This document shows, one piece after another, positions 1 through 11,600 of a stretch of DNA of 64,000 nucleotides. The notes beneath the pieces were generated by a model. It saw only the letters and a program-made list of their open reading frames with translations. It was not told where the DNA came from and ran no database searches. Origin of the DNA: Parasponia andersonii. Taxonomy: Eukaryota > Streptophyta > Magnoliopsida > Rosales > Cannabaceae. Position numbers and translations under genes: made by a program. The stretch is taken from positions 242,943-306,942 of the forward strand of contig JXTB01000478.1 in the NCBI GenBank assembly GCA_002914805.1, read 5' to 3'. Positions within the stretch are counted from its first letter, which is position 1. Every line of letters begins with the position of its first letter.

Positions 1-729
1 TTCCTTTATTATTTTGCTTTTATTGCCTCTTTGATTCCCCCCCCCCCCTCTATCTGGTTATACGATAATTCCACTGAATAATTTTTTTGTTAAAAAATGA
101 ATTATTGAATTAATAAGTATCCCTTTAAAGAAAAAATTAATAAGTATTAAAAAATGAAAAGAGTATAGGAAAATCAATAATAAGGCATAACACTAGTACT
201 TGAGTAGTTTTTTTTTTGGACTTGTAGTACTTGAATAGTTTTAGCACAAGCACGATTACGGTAAAATCACAAAAGCAATGTGATTCCGAAAAAAAAAATA
301 CCAAGGAAATGAATTCCACACGAGAAGAAAAGGGAAAAAAAACAAAAAAAAAAAGAGAGAGAGATTATTATTATAACATGTAAAATTTGAAAAGAAATTA
401 GGGACAATATATATATATATATTTTGATAAAATTAGTGAGAGAGTGCCTTTAGCAACTGACCATTAGTTGTCACATGGGCGTAAATCCCTTAGAAAAGCA
501 GTGTAGTAGCTAGTCGGAGGGCCATCTTGACTGAGTTGTGCATCATATTCAAGAAAACGACTTGTTTTCTAAACTGGTCTTATGTCAATTCCATAAATCA
601 AACCAGTTGGTCGAAATTGCCATTTTGCAGCAATCTTCTAAAAGATTTTTATTCGATTACAATTATCTTCATACTCATGAACAAGGAATATTTTGCTAGA
701 ATAAACATCAAAGGAAGGAACACTCTAAG
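1..729. other. Intergenic, no gene seen
   Basis: AT-rich sequence with a poly(C) tract near 39-48, short (TA)n near 410-422 and several poly(A) runs. I see no coding exon. From about 640 to 720 the sequence resembles the 3' flank of the intact aminotransferase gene (around 3835-3905; both carry the phrase ATACTCATraACAAG and later AGAATAAACA). The tandem duplication that made the pseudogene therefore seems to extend beyond the coding part. Confidence 0.6.
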
Positions 730-1534
730 CTGATGGTGGCTTGTTACATGCTTCATTTTAGCAGCTCCTTTGGCTTCTTCCACAGTAGTGTTAGCAAGTT
801 TAATTAAATGCCTTTCCAATGCGCTTTTGCAACCAACTTGGGAGCCAATATTCAACAAGCCTTTTTAGCAGTGCAACCACTTAGGATCTTATGAAGAAAG
901 ACCAGCTTCTTTTCACTTGTTACAAAAGCAGCATTCAAAATAGGACATTCTGTAACATTACCAGCTTCCCTTCTCAACAACCCAAATACCAGAATATGCT
1001 CTTTGCTCCTCAACATCCCTTTTCGATGGGGGATATTCGGGAGGTAATTCACATTCTTCATCGTTGCAAAAACAGTGGTGGCTTCATCGAGGTTATCACT
1101 TTAACTAACCCCTTCTTTTGACTGGGAAAAGTCTTCATCAATGAAGTGCTGAAGTTGGAGACACTGCGGCTGTGAGAAAGGAGTTTCCCCGGGACTTAAA
1201 ACTCAACCAAAAATGCGCACAAGGAACCGATCAAAATGCGCATCCAATTCATAGAGGTGTCTGATTACGGGTCATATTGTGAAAAACAGTAACAAAACCA
1301 AAATTGTATGTATGAAATGAACCAAGGGAGGAGGACTGTATATAAGGCCTTGAACATTTATCAAAGTTGCTATGTCAAACACACCATGCCCTCTATGAAC
1401 CACTGTGATCATATCTTGGAATCACCATCATAGCGGGATCAAGAAAAATTCCACCAAAAATGTTGGACGTCATAGCTGGGTAAGACTGCTTTTTCACTGA
1501 GATGCAATTCTCATTTAGTTTTGCTAATTACTGA
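730..1534 (-). pseudogene. Broken copy of class-IV PLP aminotransferase
   Basis: Reading the minus strand, 1365-1534 matches coding exon 2 of the intact gene at 3989-5641 (LAKLNENCISVKKQSYPAM, FGGIFLDPAMMVIP, HRGHGVFDIA), and 1262 down to 730 matches exon 3 (HLYELDAHFDRFL, FIDEDFSQSKEGV, MKNVNYLPNI, LHKILSGCTAKK, TTVEEAKGAAKMKHV). The intron between them is kept, so this is a DNA-level tandem duplicate and not a retrocopy. Damage seen: a frameshift inside exon 2 before HRGHG, loss of the exon 2 splice donor, an internal deletion after DRFL, several stops and frameshifts in exon 3, and absence of the last exon. The catalytic-lysine phrase MKNVNYLPN survives. No first exon is seen. It cannot make a functional enzyme. 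Confidence 0.88.
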
Positions 1535-3988
1535 TTATTGATTTAGAAAGAAAAATAATAATATTGCACTAAAATCTTCTCCACATATAAATGATAAAAA
1601 AACACTCATAACCTAAAGTTCTTGCTTTCTCCGCAAGAGAAAATAACACTAACCTCTTGTGTACAAATAATATTACAGCAACATATCTTGGACCAAAAAT
1701 AACTATAGTAGCACCTCCTATCTCCTGCGATTATGAAAAGACCACAAATTTAATGAATTTTTTTTTTACCATTCAGCCGTGTTATTATATAAATATAGAC
1801 AACTAATTATTGTTTTACAAGAAGTAGTTCATCATTGAATAAAATTTAATGGTAAAAAAGTAACTTTTTTTAGAAGGAAAAAAAAAAAACAAATTTGACT
1901 AATTAAGAAGATGTGTATAAAATCTTTAGAAAGTTTATCTAGTGTTTCCTCCAAATATGTAGAATGTCTTAATATGTTTCATGAATTATTAAAAGTTCTC
2001 AAACCACTAAAATCATATGTTTGCCGAGGCGATTCTAATAATTCATGGGACATGGTTGAAATTTTTAATAATTTGGAGATAGATCTGAGACACATAACAT
2101 AGTTCCGGGCCAACATAAAATACAACATGGTTTATGCTAAAGAGTCCTAGAAGATGGCAAACAAATGTGATGACTGCCATGCGCAGTGGGAAACATGATA
2201 AACATGAGAATATATAGATGCTCTTCTAGTGGCATTGGATTCGTTACCCTTTTACGGACATTGTGACTTTTCTATTTAGGACCCCTTCATCAGTTGCCAA
2301 AGGCCATTCATCCACACTCCATAGTAAATAACATAGCACCAAAGTCCTTCTTTCAGTTAGAGACACACTTATAGTTTGTAGGACTGTTTGAAGAGACGGA
2401 GAAGCAGCTCTGCCCGGAGGACTGTCTCTGCCAAGATTCATACAACAATGAGTTTGTTGCAACTTTCGGAATAGGTGGCTTCGGGAAATTTGTTTCTTTT
2501 CCTCAAAGATGCAGAAAAGAGTTGGGAGTCGTTCTGCAACGACGAAACTCAGCTTGTTTTCTAGTTCATGAATGAGAGTACTCAGGTGAGAAATATGTAA
2601 TAATAAGTATGTTGTTTATTATCTCTCGTTGTCTCAAAATCAAAAGTTACAATTAGCCCTCGTGGTCTAAGAGGGAGATGAATTTTGTTCTTGCGAGTGC
2701 AGCAGTATCAAACTGCCATACATAATTGTATCTATAAAGCACGAATATAGTTGTTTACTTGGCACAATCAAAGCCTTTGTTCCACTGGGGAATTTTTTAT
2801 TACTTGCTTTATGTTGGATTTAATGAGCAGTGAATGTAAAGAATCGTCAGATTCATGTACTAAAACTCAGTTATATGTGTGGTTCTATACATTATATAAC
2901 TATTCAAAGCCAGAAAATAATGGCTGCTGCCTGCTGTTGATGTTCAAATGTGACAAAATGGTCTCCAGTAGGACACTGGATATGTTTTCATTTTACTATC
3001 AGAAAGCTTGTGAGAGAAACTTGAGTTTACAAGACGAGGATCTATGATATACACCAAGCTTGATTGAGTCAATTACTATAAGAAAAGTAAACAGTTATCA
3101 CGTTAACCATACCAACTTTGCTCTTGCAAGTGTTCGATGTGAAGAAAAGCACAAAGATTTGAGAATTGGTGGATTGAATGAAGAGCATAGCTAACATTCA
3201 TGATACCACGATTTATAATTATTCTTTAACAACCAACAGATTTGAAAAACAGAAGTTTCTGTGTGAGTTTCACATTCAGAATTTCCATACTATTCCAAAG
3301 CTGTTCTGTTCATTGAACTTTCAACTTTTTAGTAGTCTTTTGCTGAACTCTTCTCTTTCTTTTGTTGTTTGATTCTAATCCATAAATGCAGGTTACACCC
3401 GGTTAGGAGCGAGTCAAAAAGGAAGAATAGTTGGCACTTTTGGTACAGAATTTAGATCCTATTCTTCAAATCTGGAAACTTTTTAAATCTGTTTCTGTGA
3501 GAAATCCTTCTTTTTTCCCCAGTTTGTTACTAGGAATGTTACGTCAACAAGGGAAAACCAGGACAGATGATTGACTGCTTAAAAATGAAATACTATTTTT
3601 TAGTTTGATCTTGAATGAAACAAAGTTACTCAAACTAACGCATAAATTATTAGTAATATGGTGAATTTTGGCCAAGTTCTGCACTTATTCAGGAAATGAA
3701 AGTGATCACAAGCTGTTTTCTTATACTGGTATGAAGTAGGTCTGGAATACATGCGGCGTGTCAATTTCATGAACCAAAGCACTTCGTTAAATTCTCATAT
3801 AGAGAAAGGTTCCAAAGGCTCTATTTGAACAATTATTTCCATACTCATAAACAAGAAAGCCAAAGAGGAAGCATTCATAAGTTTTTGATAGAATAAACAG
3901 CAAGAAGGAATAATGCCCAATGAGGCATCTAATGCAATAGGAAACAGTTCCTTCAAGCATCTTATTTTGATTGGCATTGGCATATTTT
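1535..3988. other. Intergenic, including 3' flank of the aminotransferase gene
   Basis: No recognisable gene. Small open frames at 1911-2102 (+), 2244-2462 (-) and 2751-3047 (+) have no motif, family resemblance or convincing splice context. The higher-GC patch at 2230-2560 could be a remnant of a gene or a transcribed non-coding region, but I cannot name it. The last 150 bases before 3989 are probably 3' UTR and flank of the minus-strand gene. Confidence 0.5.
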
Positions 3989-5641
3989 TCAATCCTTGTA
4001 AGGAACCGGTGTCCTCTGTATTTCCGGCCCCGCTACCATATCATCCCAAAGCAGATCTGACAACTCCATTGTCAACTCTCCCACTCTTCCTGTCAATGAA
4101 AAACAACAAAATAATGGCACAAAGAAGAGCTTTGTTAGTCTATGTTACTCGAGCAATCTTAAGTTTTTAAGATCACATTGAGAGAAAGTGAACAAGAGAC
4201 ACAAACGGTTTCTATTCATTAACTAGTATAGTTGTTACCATCTCCAATGGGTTGCTCATCCCACACGATTATTGGCAACAGAGGCAGTGTGCTTCCCACA
4301 TACATCATTTCAGCAGCGTCTTTAGCTTCTTCCACCGTAAGGTTTGCAAATCTGATGCCTTTCAAACGCTCTTTTGCAACCAACTTTGGAGCCAATCCAA
4401 TAAGTCTTTTAACGGTGCACCCACATAGGATCTTATCAAAGAAGGGCACGACAAGCTCCTTTTCGCGTGTTATGAAAGCAACATTCACATTTGGACCTTC
4501 TGCAATGTAACCTTCCTCATCAACCCATATAGAAGCGAATGCTCCTTTCTCTTCAGCTTCCATCTTGGAAAGGACATTTGGGAGGTAATTCACATTCTTC
4601 ATAGTTGCAAATAGTGGTGACTTCATGGGTATGGTGGAGGTTATCACTTTAACTCCTTCCTTGCACTGGGAAAAGTCCTCATCAATGACTACTGCATAGA
4701 ATGCAGATGTTGGGCACCCTGCAGATGTGAGCAAGAAGTTTCCAGGACCCGAACTCAACCAATATCGCAACGTTCCTTTCTTGTGCTTAGATGCTGCTGC
4801 CAGTTGCAAAAGAATGCTTCTAAGAGTTGATCGAGGGAAAGGAGAGGAGATCTTTGCTTTTGAAGCTGATTGAAGGAAGCGATCAAGATGGGCGTCGAGT
4901 TCATACAGGTGTCTAAAAGGATTATATTGGACAAACAGTTACAAAACCAAAATAGTACAGAAGAACCAATGGAAGAGGACCGTTAAGGCCTTTACCCATT
5001 TAACAAAATCGCTGTATCGAACACACCATGCCCTCTATGAACCATGTGATCATCTATTGGAATGACCATCAAAGCAGGATCAAGGGTGATTCCACCAAAT
5101 ATGCTGGAGTACATAGCCGGGTAAGGTTGCCTCTTCACTGAGCACCACTTCTCATGCAGTTTTGCAAGTAACTATTGATTAAAAAAGAAAAAAGATGGTG
5201 TTGTTCAGTAACAAGAGAAATTTGTTGGTGAAAAATTGTGAGAAGACCAATTATTAACTAAGATTATGGTCCTTATGTGGTCTCAATGATGGTTAATGTT
5301 TATGTCCAAAAATAGCCAAGTCCTAACCACAATGAACAACTAGTGATAACCTCTGGAGCCAAACAGAGAGTAGGGACCTGGGCTACTGTTATCTCTTTAT
5401 TTTTCTTATTATTGTAGACAGGGGCTATTGTTGAGCTCTTTCTAAAGGTTCAAACAATCATTCTAAACGTTGGTTATTGTTGTTCAGCAAGGACTGCATA
5501 GCCCTAATTACCAAATCTATAGTCCAGATTATCCTCAGATGATGATTGAAACACATGCATGAACTTGGGTTTTTGAGTTCTCACCTCAGATGATGATTGA
5601 AACACAAGAACTTCGAGGTCACTGCCATTTCCAACCTCCAT
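3989..5641 (-). CDS. Class-IV PLP aminotransferase (D-amino-acid aminotransferase-like)
   Basis: Four coding exons on the minus strand: 5585-5641, 4996-5171, 4239-4912 and 3989-4089, all GT-AG and joining in frame to 335 aa. The family (fold type IV: BCAT, D-amino-acid transaminase, aminodeoxychorismate lyase) uses PLP to transfer amino groups. This member resembles the Arabidopsis At5g27410/At3g05190 group, whose substrate I do not know. Seen: DDHMVHRGHGVFDTA (about 60-75), HLYELDAHLDRFL (79-91), the lysine expected to bind PLP in FATMKNVNYLPN (K about 183), EGPNVNVAF, DKILCGCTVKRL, and the family tail VGELTMELSDLLWDDM in exon 4. The start is the ATG of MEVGNGSDLEVLVFQSSSE. No plastid transit peptide is visible, so a cytosolic location is inferred unless an upstream exon was missed. 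If the last intron (4090-4238) is not spliced, translation ends at 4219 and gives a 308-aa form without the tail. A decayed duplicate lies downstream at 730-1534. Confidence 0.9.
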
Positions 5642-5880
5642 TGCTTCTTTGAAAACAAATAAATAAAAGCAAAGAGCATAAAGTAATTGAGTTTATGGAT
5701 CATCACAATTCACAATCGAAACCACACACAATAAATATCTAAAGGTTACCTTATTCTCTTACCACACCAGAAGATAGAGCTGCAGCTATCCAGGTAGTGG
5801 AAAAGTTCAAATGCAAGAAAGATTTTAACAAATTAACGAGGCAATTAGGAAGAGAGGAACTAGGGATATATATATAAGAG
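5642..5880 (-). promoter_or_regulatory. Putative 5' UTR with an intron and TATA region
   Basis: Upstream of the aminotransferase ATG a good acceptor (TTTTCAAAG before AAGCAATGG) and a donor (GTGTG then GTAAGAGAAT) suggest a 5' UTR intron at about 5647-5762. A TATA-like TTATATATATATCC on the minus strand at about 5863-5877 sits at a plausible distance for a start site near 5835. This rests only on consensus reading; no transcript evidence is available. Confidence 0.4.
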
Positions 5881-5978
5881 AAAAAGGGAGCTTTCTTTTA
5901 AATTGATGTATCAATTGTTTGTTAAACTAATCATTTTATTAAATATAATTGGTTTATCATGAATAAACCAATCTTCTT

Positions 5979-5980
<2 letters not shown>

Positions 5981-6020
<40 letters not shown>
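5981..6020. repeat. Poly(T) run of 40
   Basis: Uninterrupted homopolymer. It could be the tail of an old retroposed insertion (A-tail on the minus strand) or simple slippage. Length in the assembly is unreliable. Confidence 0.9.
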
Positions 6021-6021
<1 letters not shown>

Positions 6022-7239
6022 GGTTAAAGACAATGAAGGTGGAGTCCGGCTTTGTCTTGAGCGGTGACAGTTTGTTCTGCATTTTTGTTTTAATAATTTA
6101 TATCTAATCCACATTGTTTATCTAATTAAATCCCAGGTTTAAAAAAAAAATGGTTGTGCTAAACATGGTATGGTATTGTCTTTTATTTATTTATATATTT
6201 ATTTGCTATACAAACTTCTTGTCGTGTTAAAACTGTTCCTGTTCTTTCCTTAATGTAGAGCTTTCACTACGGAAAAATGTTATATAGCCCAGACCATGTT
6301 TTGTTATTATTCTTGTTATTACGTTTCCGATTAAGAACATGTCTGGAGTGGTTGCAGATAAAGACCTGAATTTGCAGGAAACAAGAATAAAAAATGAAAA
6401 CAAAATCATTGTTATATTTGTGTTTGAATGCTTGTGTTTGTCACCACCTACAGTTCAGTTTGTGAACAATTACGTGAAAAGTATAGAAAGTATGTTACGC
6501 TGATTTTCAGGCAACTAGAGACAAGAAATACTACAAAACCAACCCCCATTTACACATCAGAAATCTCCCACTTCTTTATATTTGTTTTTGGGCTCAATTT
6601 TTGATTTTATTGGTTTGCTCAGAGTTTGTTGTTTCTTGGTATGTTTCTAAACTATTTTCCTTGGTAATGCCCCCAAGGCCCCAACTGGAAAAATAAAAAA
6701 TAAAAAGAAAAAAAAAATCCTCATCTTTACAGGTTTGAAGCAACACAAGTCAATATTCAAATGGTTAACCCAAAATTTGATAAATTTAAAACTCTCCCCC
6801 CCCCCCCCAACAAAAATTAGAGTCGAATCTTCCTATAAAAAAATAAAAACAAAACAAAACAAAAAAGGGTATTTGCGGGATCTTATGCTATTATATCCGG
6901 AAACCTACGAATATAATATTAAATTGTATGCACAGACAGGTAGGGGGAGTTTTGCTAAGCTTAAAAATACTGATACAATGATACATAATGCAGTAGCAAC
7001 GTGGCAGCTGCATAGCTTTAAATGGCACAAGGCCCGACGATCCCCGCCTGCCTTCAAAGCCTCAGCACCCAACAGGAGGCTCGCTCGGTGTGTTTTAAAC
7101 ACTATCCGCGTGTGTCCTGACTACACTTATCTTGGTAGTATTCGTAAATCATGATGCAGTTTGAACCGTAAAACTTTTTCCCACATAGGTGAAAAAAAAA
7201 AAAAAACATAGAGGAAATTACGGTGAAAGTTTAAAAAGA
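6021..7239. other. Intergenic, no gene recognised
   Basis: A 139-codon open frame at 6735-7154 (+) is built on poly(A), a C-run (about 6796-6808) and low-complexity DNA in its first half and has no motif. The more balanced stretch at 6940-7150 has no identifiable exon or RNA gene. I annotate nothing here. Confidence 0.5.
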
Positions 7240-7575
7240 AAATAAAAGACTCCGAATTTAATAAGAAAAATAACACTTTTAAGAGTATTTAGAAAAATAC
7301 CACTAGTGAGATTCCTAAGGTAAACCCGTCAACTTGATTGGTTACTAGCTTGATTAGTTACTTTATATAACTAGATTGAACACCAAAGTAACCCAGCTGG
7401 TTACCTCGAGTATCGCTGAAAAATATTCGTTTTGAAAGAAAAATAATATTTTTCTAAATATTTATTTAAAATGATATTTTTATAATAATTTTTTAAAAGT
7501 GATATTTTTCTAGTAACTTTTTCAAAGTTATAGTTTTCTAACTTTCTGGGATTATTCCAAAAAATTCAGCGTAAT
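7240..7575. repeat. Dispersed AT-rich repeat family A, copy 1
   Basis: Similar in wording and order to 17110-17400 and 39890-40460: blocks of 'atatttttcta' and 'tttttaaaagt', flanking a centre with several GTTACT/AGTAAC words (here GATTGGTTACTAGCTTG and AAGTAACCCAGC). The three copies are diverged. No coding capacity. Probably an old non-autonomous transposon or its fragments. Confidence 0.5.
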
Positions 7576-7800
7576 TTTTTGAGAGAAATTTAGGTGGATG
7601 ATAAAAATTTTAAATTTGATTAAGTAGATATCTATTTTTAAAATTTTATAGCTAAATATCCATGTATATATATTTTTACACTTGATAGATACACGTATCT
7701 ACTAATTTTAGTTACTGTATTGAAATGCACTGAGTATATAATTTTTTATACTTAGTATATAAAATTTTATACTTGGTACATAAGCATACATTTTGTTATA
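7576..7800. repeat. Dispersed repeat family B, copy 1
   Basis: Starts GAGAGAAATTTAGGTGGATG and continues with ATTAAGTAGATATCTAT; the same run occurs at 62750-62931 in the same orientation with scattered substitutions. The copy at 62750 is cut off by an LTR-like insertion. No terminal inverted repeat was recognised. Likely a non-autonomous element. Confidence 0.65.
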
Positions 7801-8672
7801 ATATTTGACAAAAGATATTACTGAAATTGGGACCAAATTATCTTTTAACTTATGGGCCTAGCTTTCTGTAAGAAGCCATAATGGTGCTCTTATTTTTTAA
7901 GGCAAACGAAATGTGCGTACATGCCAACAAAATTCGTAATTAGACATTTCTAACCTTTTCTACAAGTCATTTTTCAACATTAATCAGTCACTACTTTTTC
8001 CATTATCGACATCAAATTTATGTACCTCATATTTTTCACCGATAAATATTGTTGTAGAAAAATATTAAATATAAACAGCCACTTGTTTCTTAACAAAGTT
8101 AGAAAATTACCAAGTAAAATCTTATGGTTTGTGGGGGCAAAACTTGTGGAGGAACGCTATGTATAATATAGAGTAAGAGAGGTGACCACCCTTTATTAGC
8201 GAAAAACTTGTCCTTCATTGCACCACAAGAGCTTTGCATGACCAACAAGTCACATGTAGCAAAGGTCAAACCTCTATTTTTTTCTATGCGATATCAACAT
8301 TTTTTTTTAAGAATTATTATGTATTTAATTAAACAAATGAATCTAGATGTTGCACTTAATTAACTAATTAATTTCATTAGTTACAAACATCGTTTTATCA
8401 GGTCGCTCTAAGCTATACCCCATGACATTATTCTCACCAAATTGATCCATATCCAATTAAGTTTACGAATCTCATACAAATAGATAATAAGGTATCACTA
8501 ATGAACAGTTTAATCTTAGACCAAGACTTTTGTACAACATTTTTCTTAGCATAAAGTCATATCAGATTTGTAACAAATGTACCTGTGGAAGAACACTAAT
8601 TCTATGGGGGCAAAAGCAAGACCATCATCAAGATTGCAAGAACGGTTTTCATCGCCGCTGATGTCTGGTATG
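7801..8672. other. Intergenic, 3' flank of tyrosine aminotransferase gene
   Basis: AT-rich; no exon seen. The part nearest 8673 should contain the 3' UTR and poly(A) signals of the minus-strand gene. Confidence 0.5.
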
Positions 8673-11600
8673 TTACACTAGTTTGGCATGCCTTTGATAG
8701 AAAGACTTTATTCTCCTCAATGCTTCTTCCAGTGAGGATGGATCAACGGCGAAAGTTATTCGAAGCCAATTTTTGAGCCCCACTGCTGTCCCTGCAAAAG
8801 AAACTTAGTTTTCTTTTAGCAGGTAATACTGATTAGCTAGCTACGTCTAAGCCTTTACAGCAATAACAATTAGCTAAAAAGTTCTACTCAATTATAAACT
8901 CAGAACAGGTGAGTGCGGACTATTCTATGATTCTAATTATTTTGGAACCATTTCAGCCTCTTCTCACCTCAAAGTTTGGGTACAAGAAAGGTTATATGTT
9001 CATATACAGACTGAACGCATTTTTTGTTTGTTTTTGGCTTATCGAATGCAGATGCAAACTTCTTTCTCTTTTACATTGGGAGTAGAAATCCTAGATTACA
9101 AATATTATTTGCAAATTTTCACAAAAGAAGAAAAAGGCGTGGCGGCTGAAGAAACCTAGCATATAAGTACCTCTAAAAAGAGTTCATATGGCTACGTGGG
9201 ATGCATTTGTGATTTGACAAGTAAAATCAGAATTTTTCTCACTCAGATAAAAACGGGCATGCAAACTAGACTACTTTTAATATGAAGTACTGAAATAATT
9301 TGCTAAAGGGTCTATTTCTTACCTGGCAGAATGATCACAGATTCCTCTTTGGCGAGTTTGAAACAAAAATCAATATCGTCACTAATGTCTTCCAGTAGTG
9401 AAAGGTTCAGTTTGACCTGCATTCGTTAAATTGACTAAGCAAAAAAAAACTCTAATGAAAACTCTAATTTCAAAGCATAGAAGTGTACATTCTGTTGTTT
9501 TCCTCACCATTACAGCCATAGATCCCTCAGGCCTGCGTGGACAAGTAATGCAAGGAATCTCCTTTATCCTATCACAACAGATATCTGAGCTATTCTTCAG
9601 TAGATAATTGGTTCTTTTGAAGTAAACCTCTTCTGTTTGCTCAAGGATGAGAGGAACTGCTGCCTGAAATACCAACAATGTATTCGATTATGAAAGAGAT
9701 GAGAAATGAGTTGACAGATTCTTCATTCTTGACATGAAATAAATTCGCATCAAAATTCTTCATATTCTGACGTAGAATAATTATAACCAGATAACTCTAT
9801 CAGCAGTGCAAAGGGAACCAGTTTATTCACGGAACCAATATTGGCATGTTCTACAGCCATAGTCTTGTTTGAGCTCAGTCTAACTGCTACTTGTTTTAGC
9901 TTTTGACTGCATGTAAGTATAAAAATTACAAATTACTGCTTTATATTTATCTTCTACAATTGAAATGTATCAATCTGGAAAATAACTGTTTTTATCAATT
10001 GATTGCATCGAAAATAAAGAAGCTGATGTTGCAAGAACTCGTTGCAAGTCATTTTACTAAATTAAGAAAACTATCATCTTTAAATTCTTTGCAGAAGATA
10101 TTTATTTAAGATACGTACCTGAATGAAGGTTGCTGGACCCCCCAATACATCGAAATATTTCTTTATACGCTCAACAATCTAAAGTACAAGACAAGAAGAG
10201 TGAGCTAACATGATATAATCCGATTATTCAATTATGAGATTCAAGATAAACTACAATCAGAAGCACTTTCCAACGATGAAAGCTGCAAACTGCCAAAGTA
10301 CATGTCCATTCAATTAAGATCCCTCAAGATTGGATAATATCTTCGTTGACACATTACAGCATTTACAAAATTAGGGCAAGGATCAATCTGTAGAGGTTTA
10401 ATTAGGGAGAAGTCGACCATGCTAAAACTGCCTGTCCACATGCAAGTTAAACTGTTGAATGGATATTTTAATGTTTTAATTTGTTAAAGAAACTCTAAAG
10501 TTGTATAATATCAGGAACTGCAGTACTATGGCAGGACAACAATACATAGCCATTCAAATAGGTCTTCAAACCCCTTTTAATGCAGTCAGATATTGTTAAC
10601 TTACTGAAAACTTGCACACTGTTGTGAAATCATTTAAAAATTTGAGTTTAAGAAACACGCATTTGAAGTAATCAAAGACAGAGACAAAGAACCTTGGGTT
10701 CTCTAAACATGCCACAAGGATCACTTGTCACAAACCAACCGAGTCGCCATCCAGGTACCATCCACCTCTTTGATAAGGACCCAAGAGTAAGAACAGGAAC
10801 AGTTTCTCCAAAGACACCCATCGGTACAAATGGATTGCGGCCAAAAGCAAGGTGCCCATAAACTTCATCAGCAATTACAAGAATTCTAAACTTTTTTGCG
10901 GTTTCTGCAATCTAATTGAATTTCACCAGAAAACAAAATATAACCATTTCTTTAGACCAGAGAAAGCTGGGGGTCAAAAAAGAAAATATTAAGAGTCTCC
11001 CAAAAGTGCAGAATTGTCTGGAAATAAAATGCATAGCCTTACCTTCTCCAGATGCCGATAACTGTATACATTTCCACAAGGATTTCCAGGGTTTATAACT
11101 ACCATAGCAACTGTATTGTGATCTGCAAGAGCTTCAAGTGCATCGAGATCAACTTCCCAGCCTTTCTGGGGGAGGAGATCAAAGTGGCGAACTTCAAGAT
11201 GTCTAAAAGCAGCACAAAGTTCATAAATTGGAAAACCAGGCCTTGGAAGCAAGATGTTTGCACCAGGGCGAGCAAGCATTGCCAATGTAACATCAATAGC
11301 TTGTGTGCAGCCAGATGTGATAAAAACATCATCAGATGTTAACTTGTATGGAAGATCACGAGACAAATACTTGGCAACTGCTCTGTTAAGATAACATGCA
11401 GCAAAATCAATCAACATAATGTATAACTTGCATTGGAAGGCACGACATGTCTGGTTAAACAGGAAGTATTAACTGGAACAGCCCTCTCAAGGTCATACGA
11501 TCTTCTATGTGGGTGTCCTCTATGTCTGCAACAGTATATAACTCGACGGATAAGTGAACTGACACCATTTAGCCAATCGAAGCTTTTACTGCCTGGTTTC

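Noticed and set aside
2244..2462. 72-codon minus-strand frame in a slightly GC-richer patch
   Set aside because: No family resemblance in any frame and no splice partners; may be chance.
4219..4809. Class-IV aminotransferase as a single ORF ending at 4219
   Set aside because: The reading past 4239 enters an intron (GTAACA donor); the conserved tail is in a separate exon at 3989-4089.
5911..6114. Minus-strand frame with a long lysine run
   Set aside because: Translation of the 40-base poly(T) tract; no gene features.
6735..7154. 139-codon plus-strand frame
   Set aside because: First half is poly(A) and poly(C) low complexity, no motif, no promoter or splice context, and it is overlapped by an equally open antisense frame.
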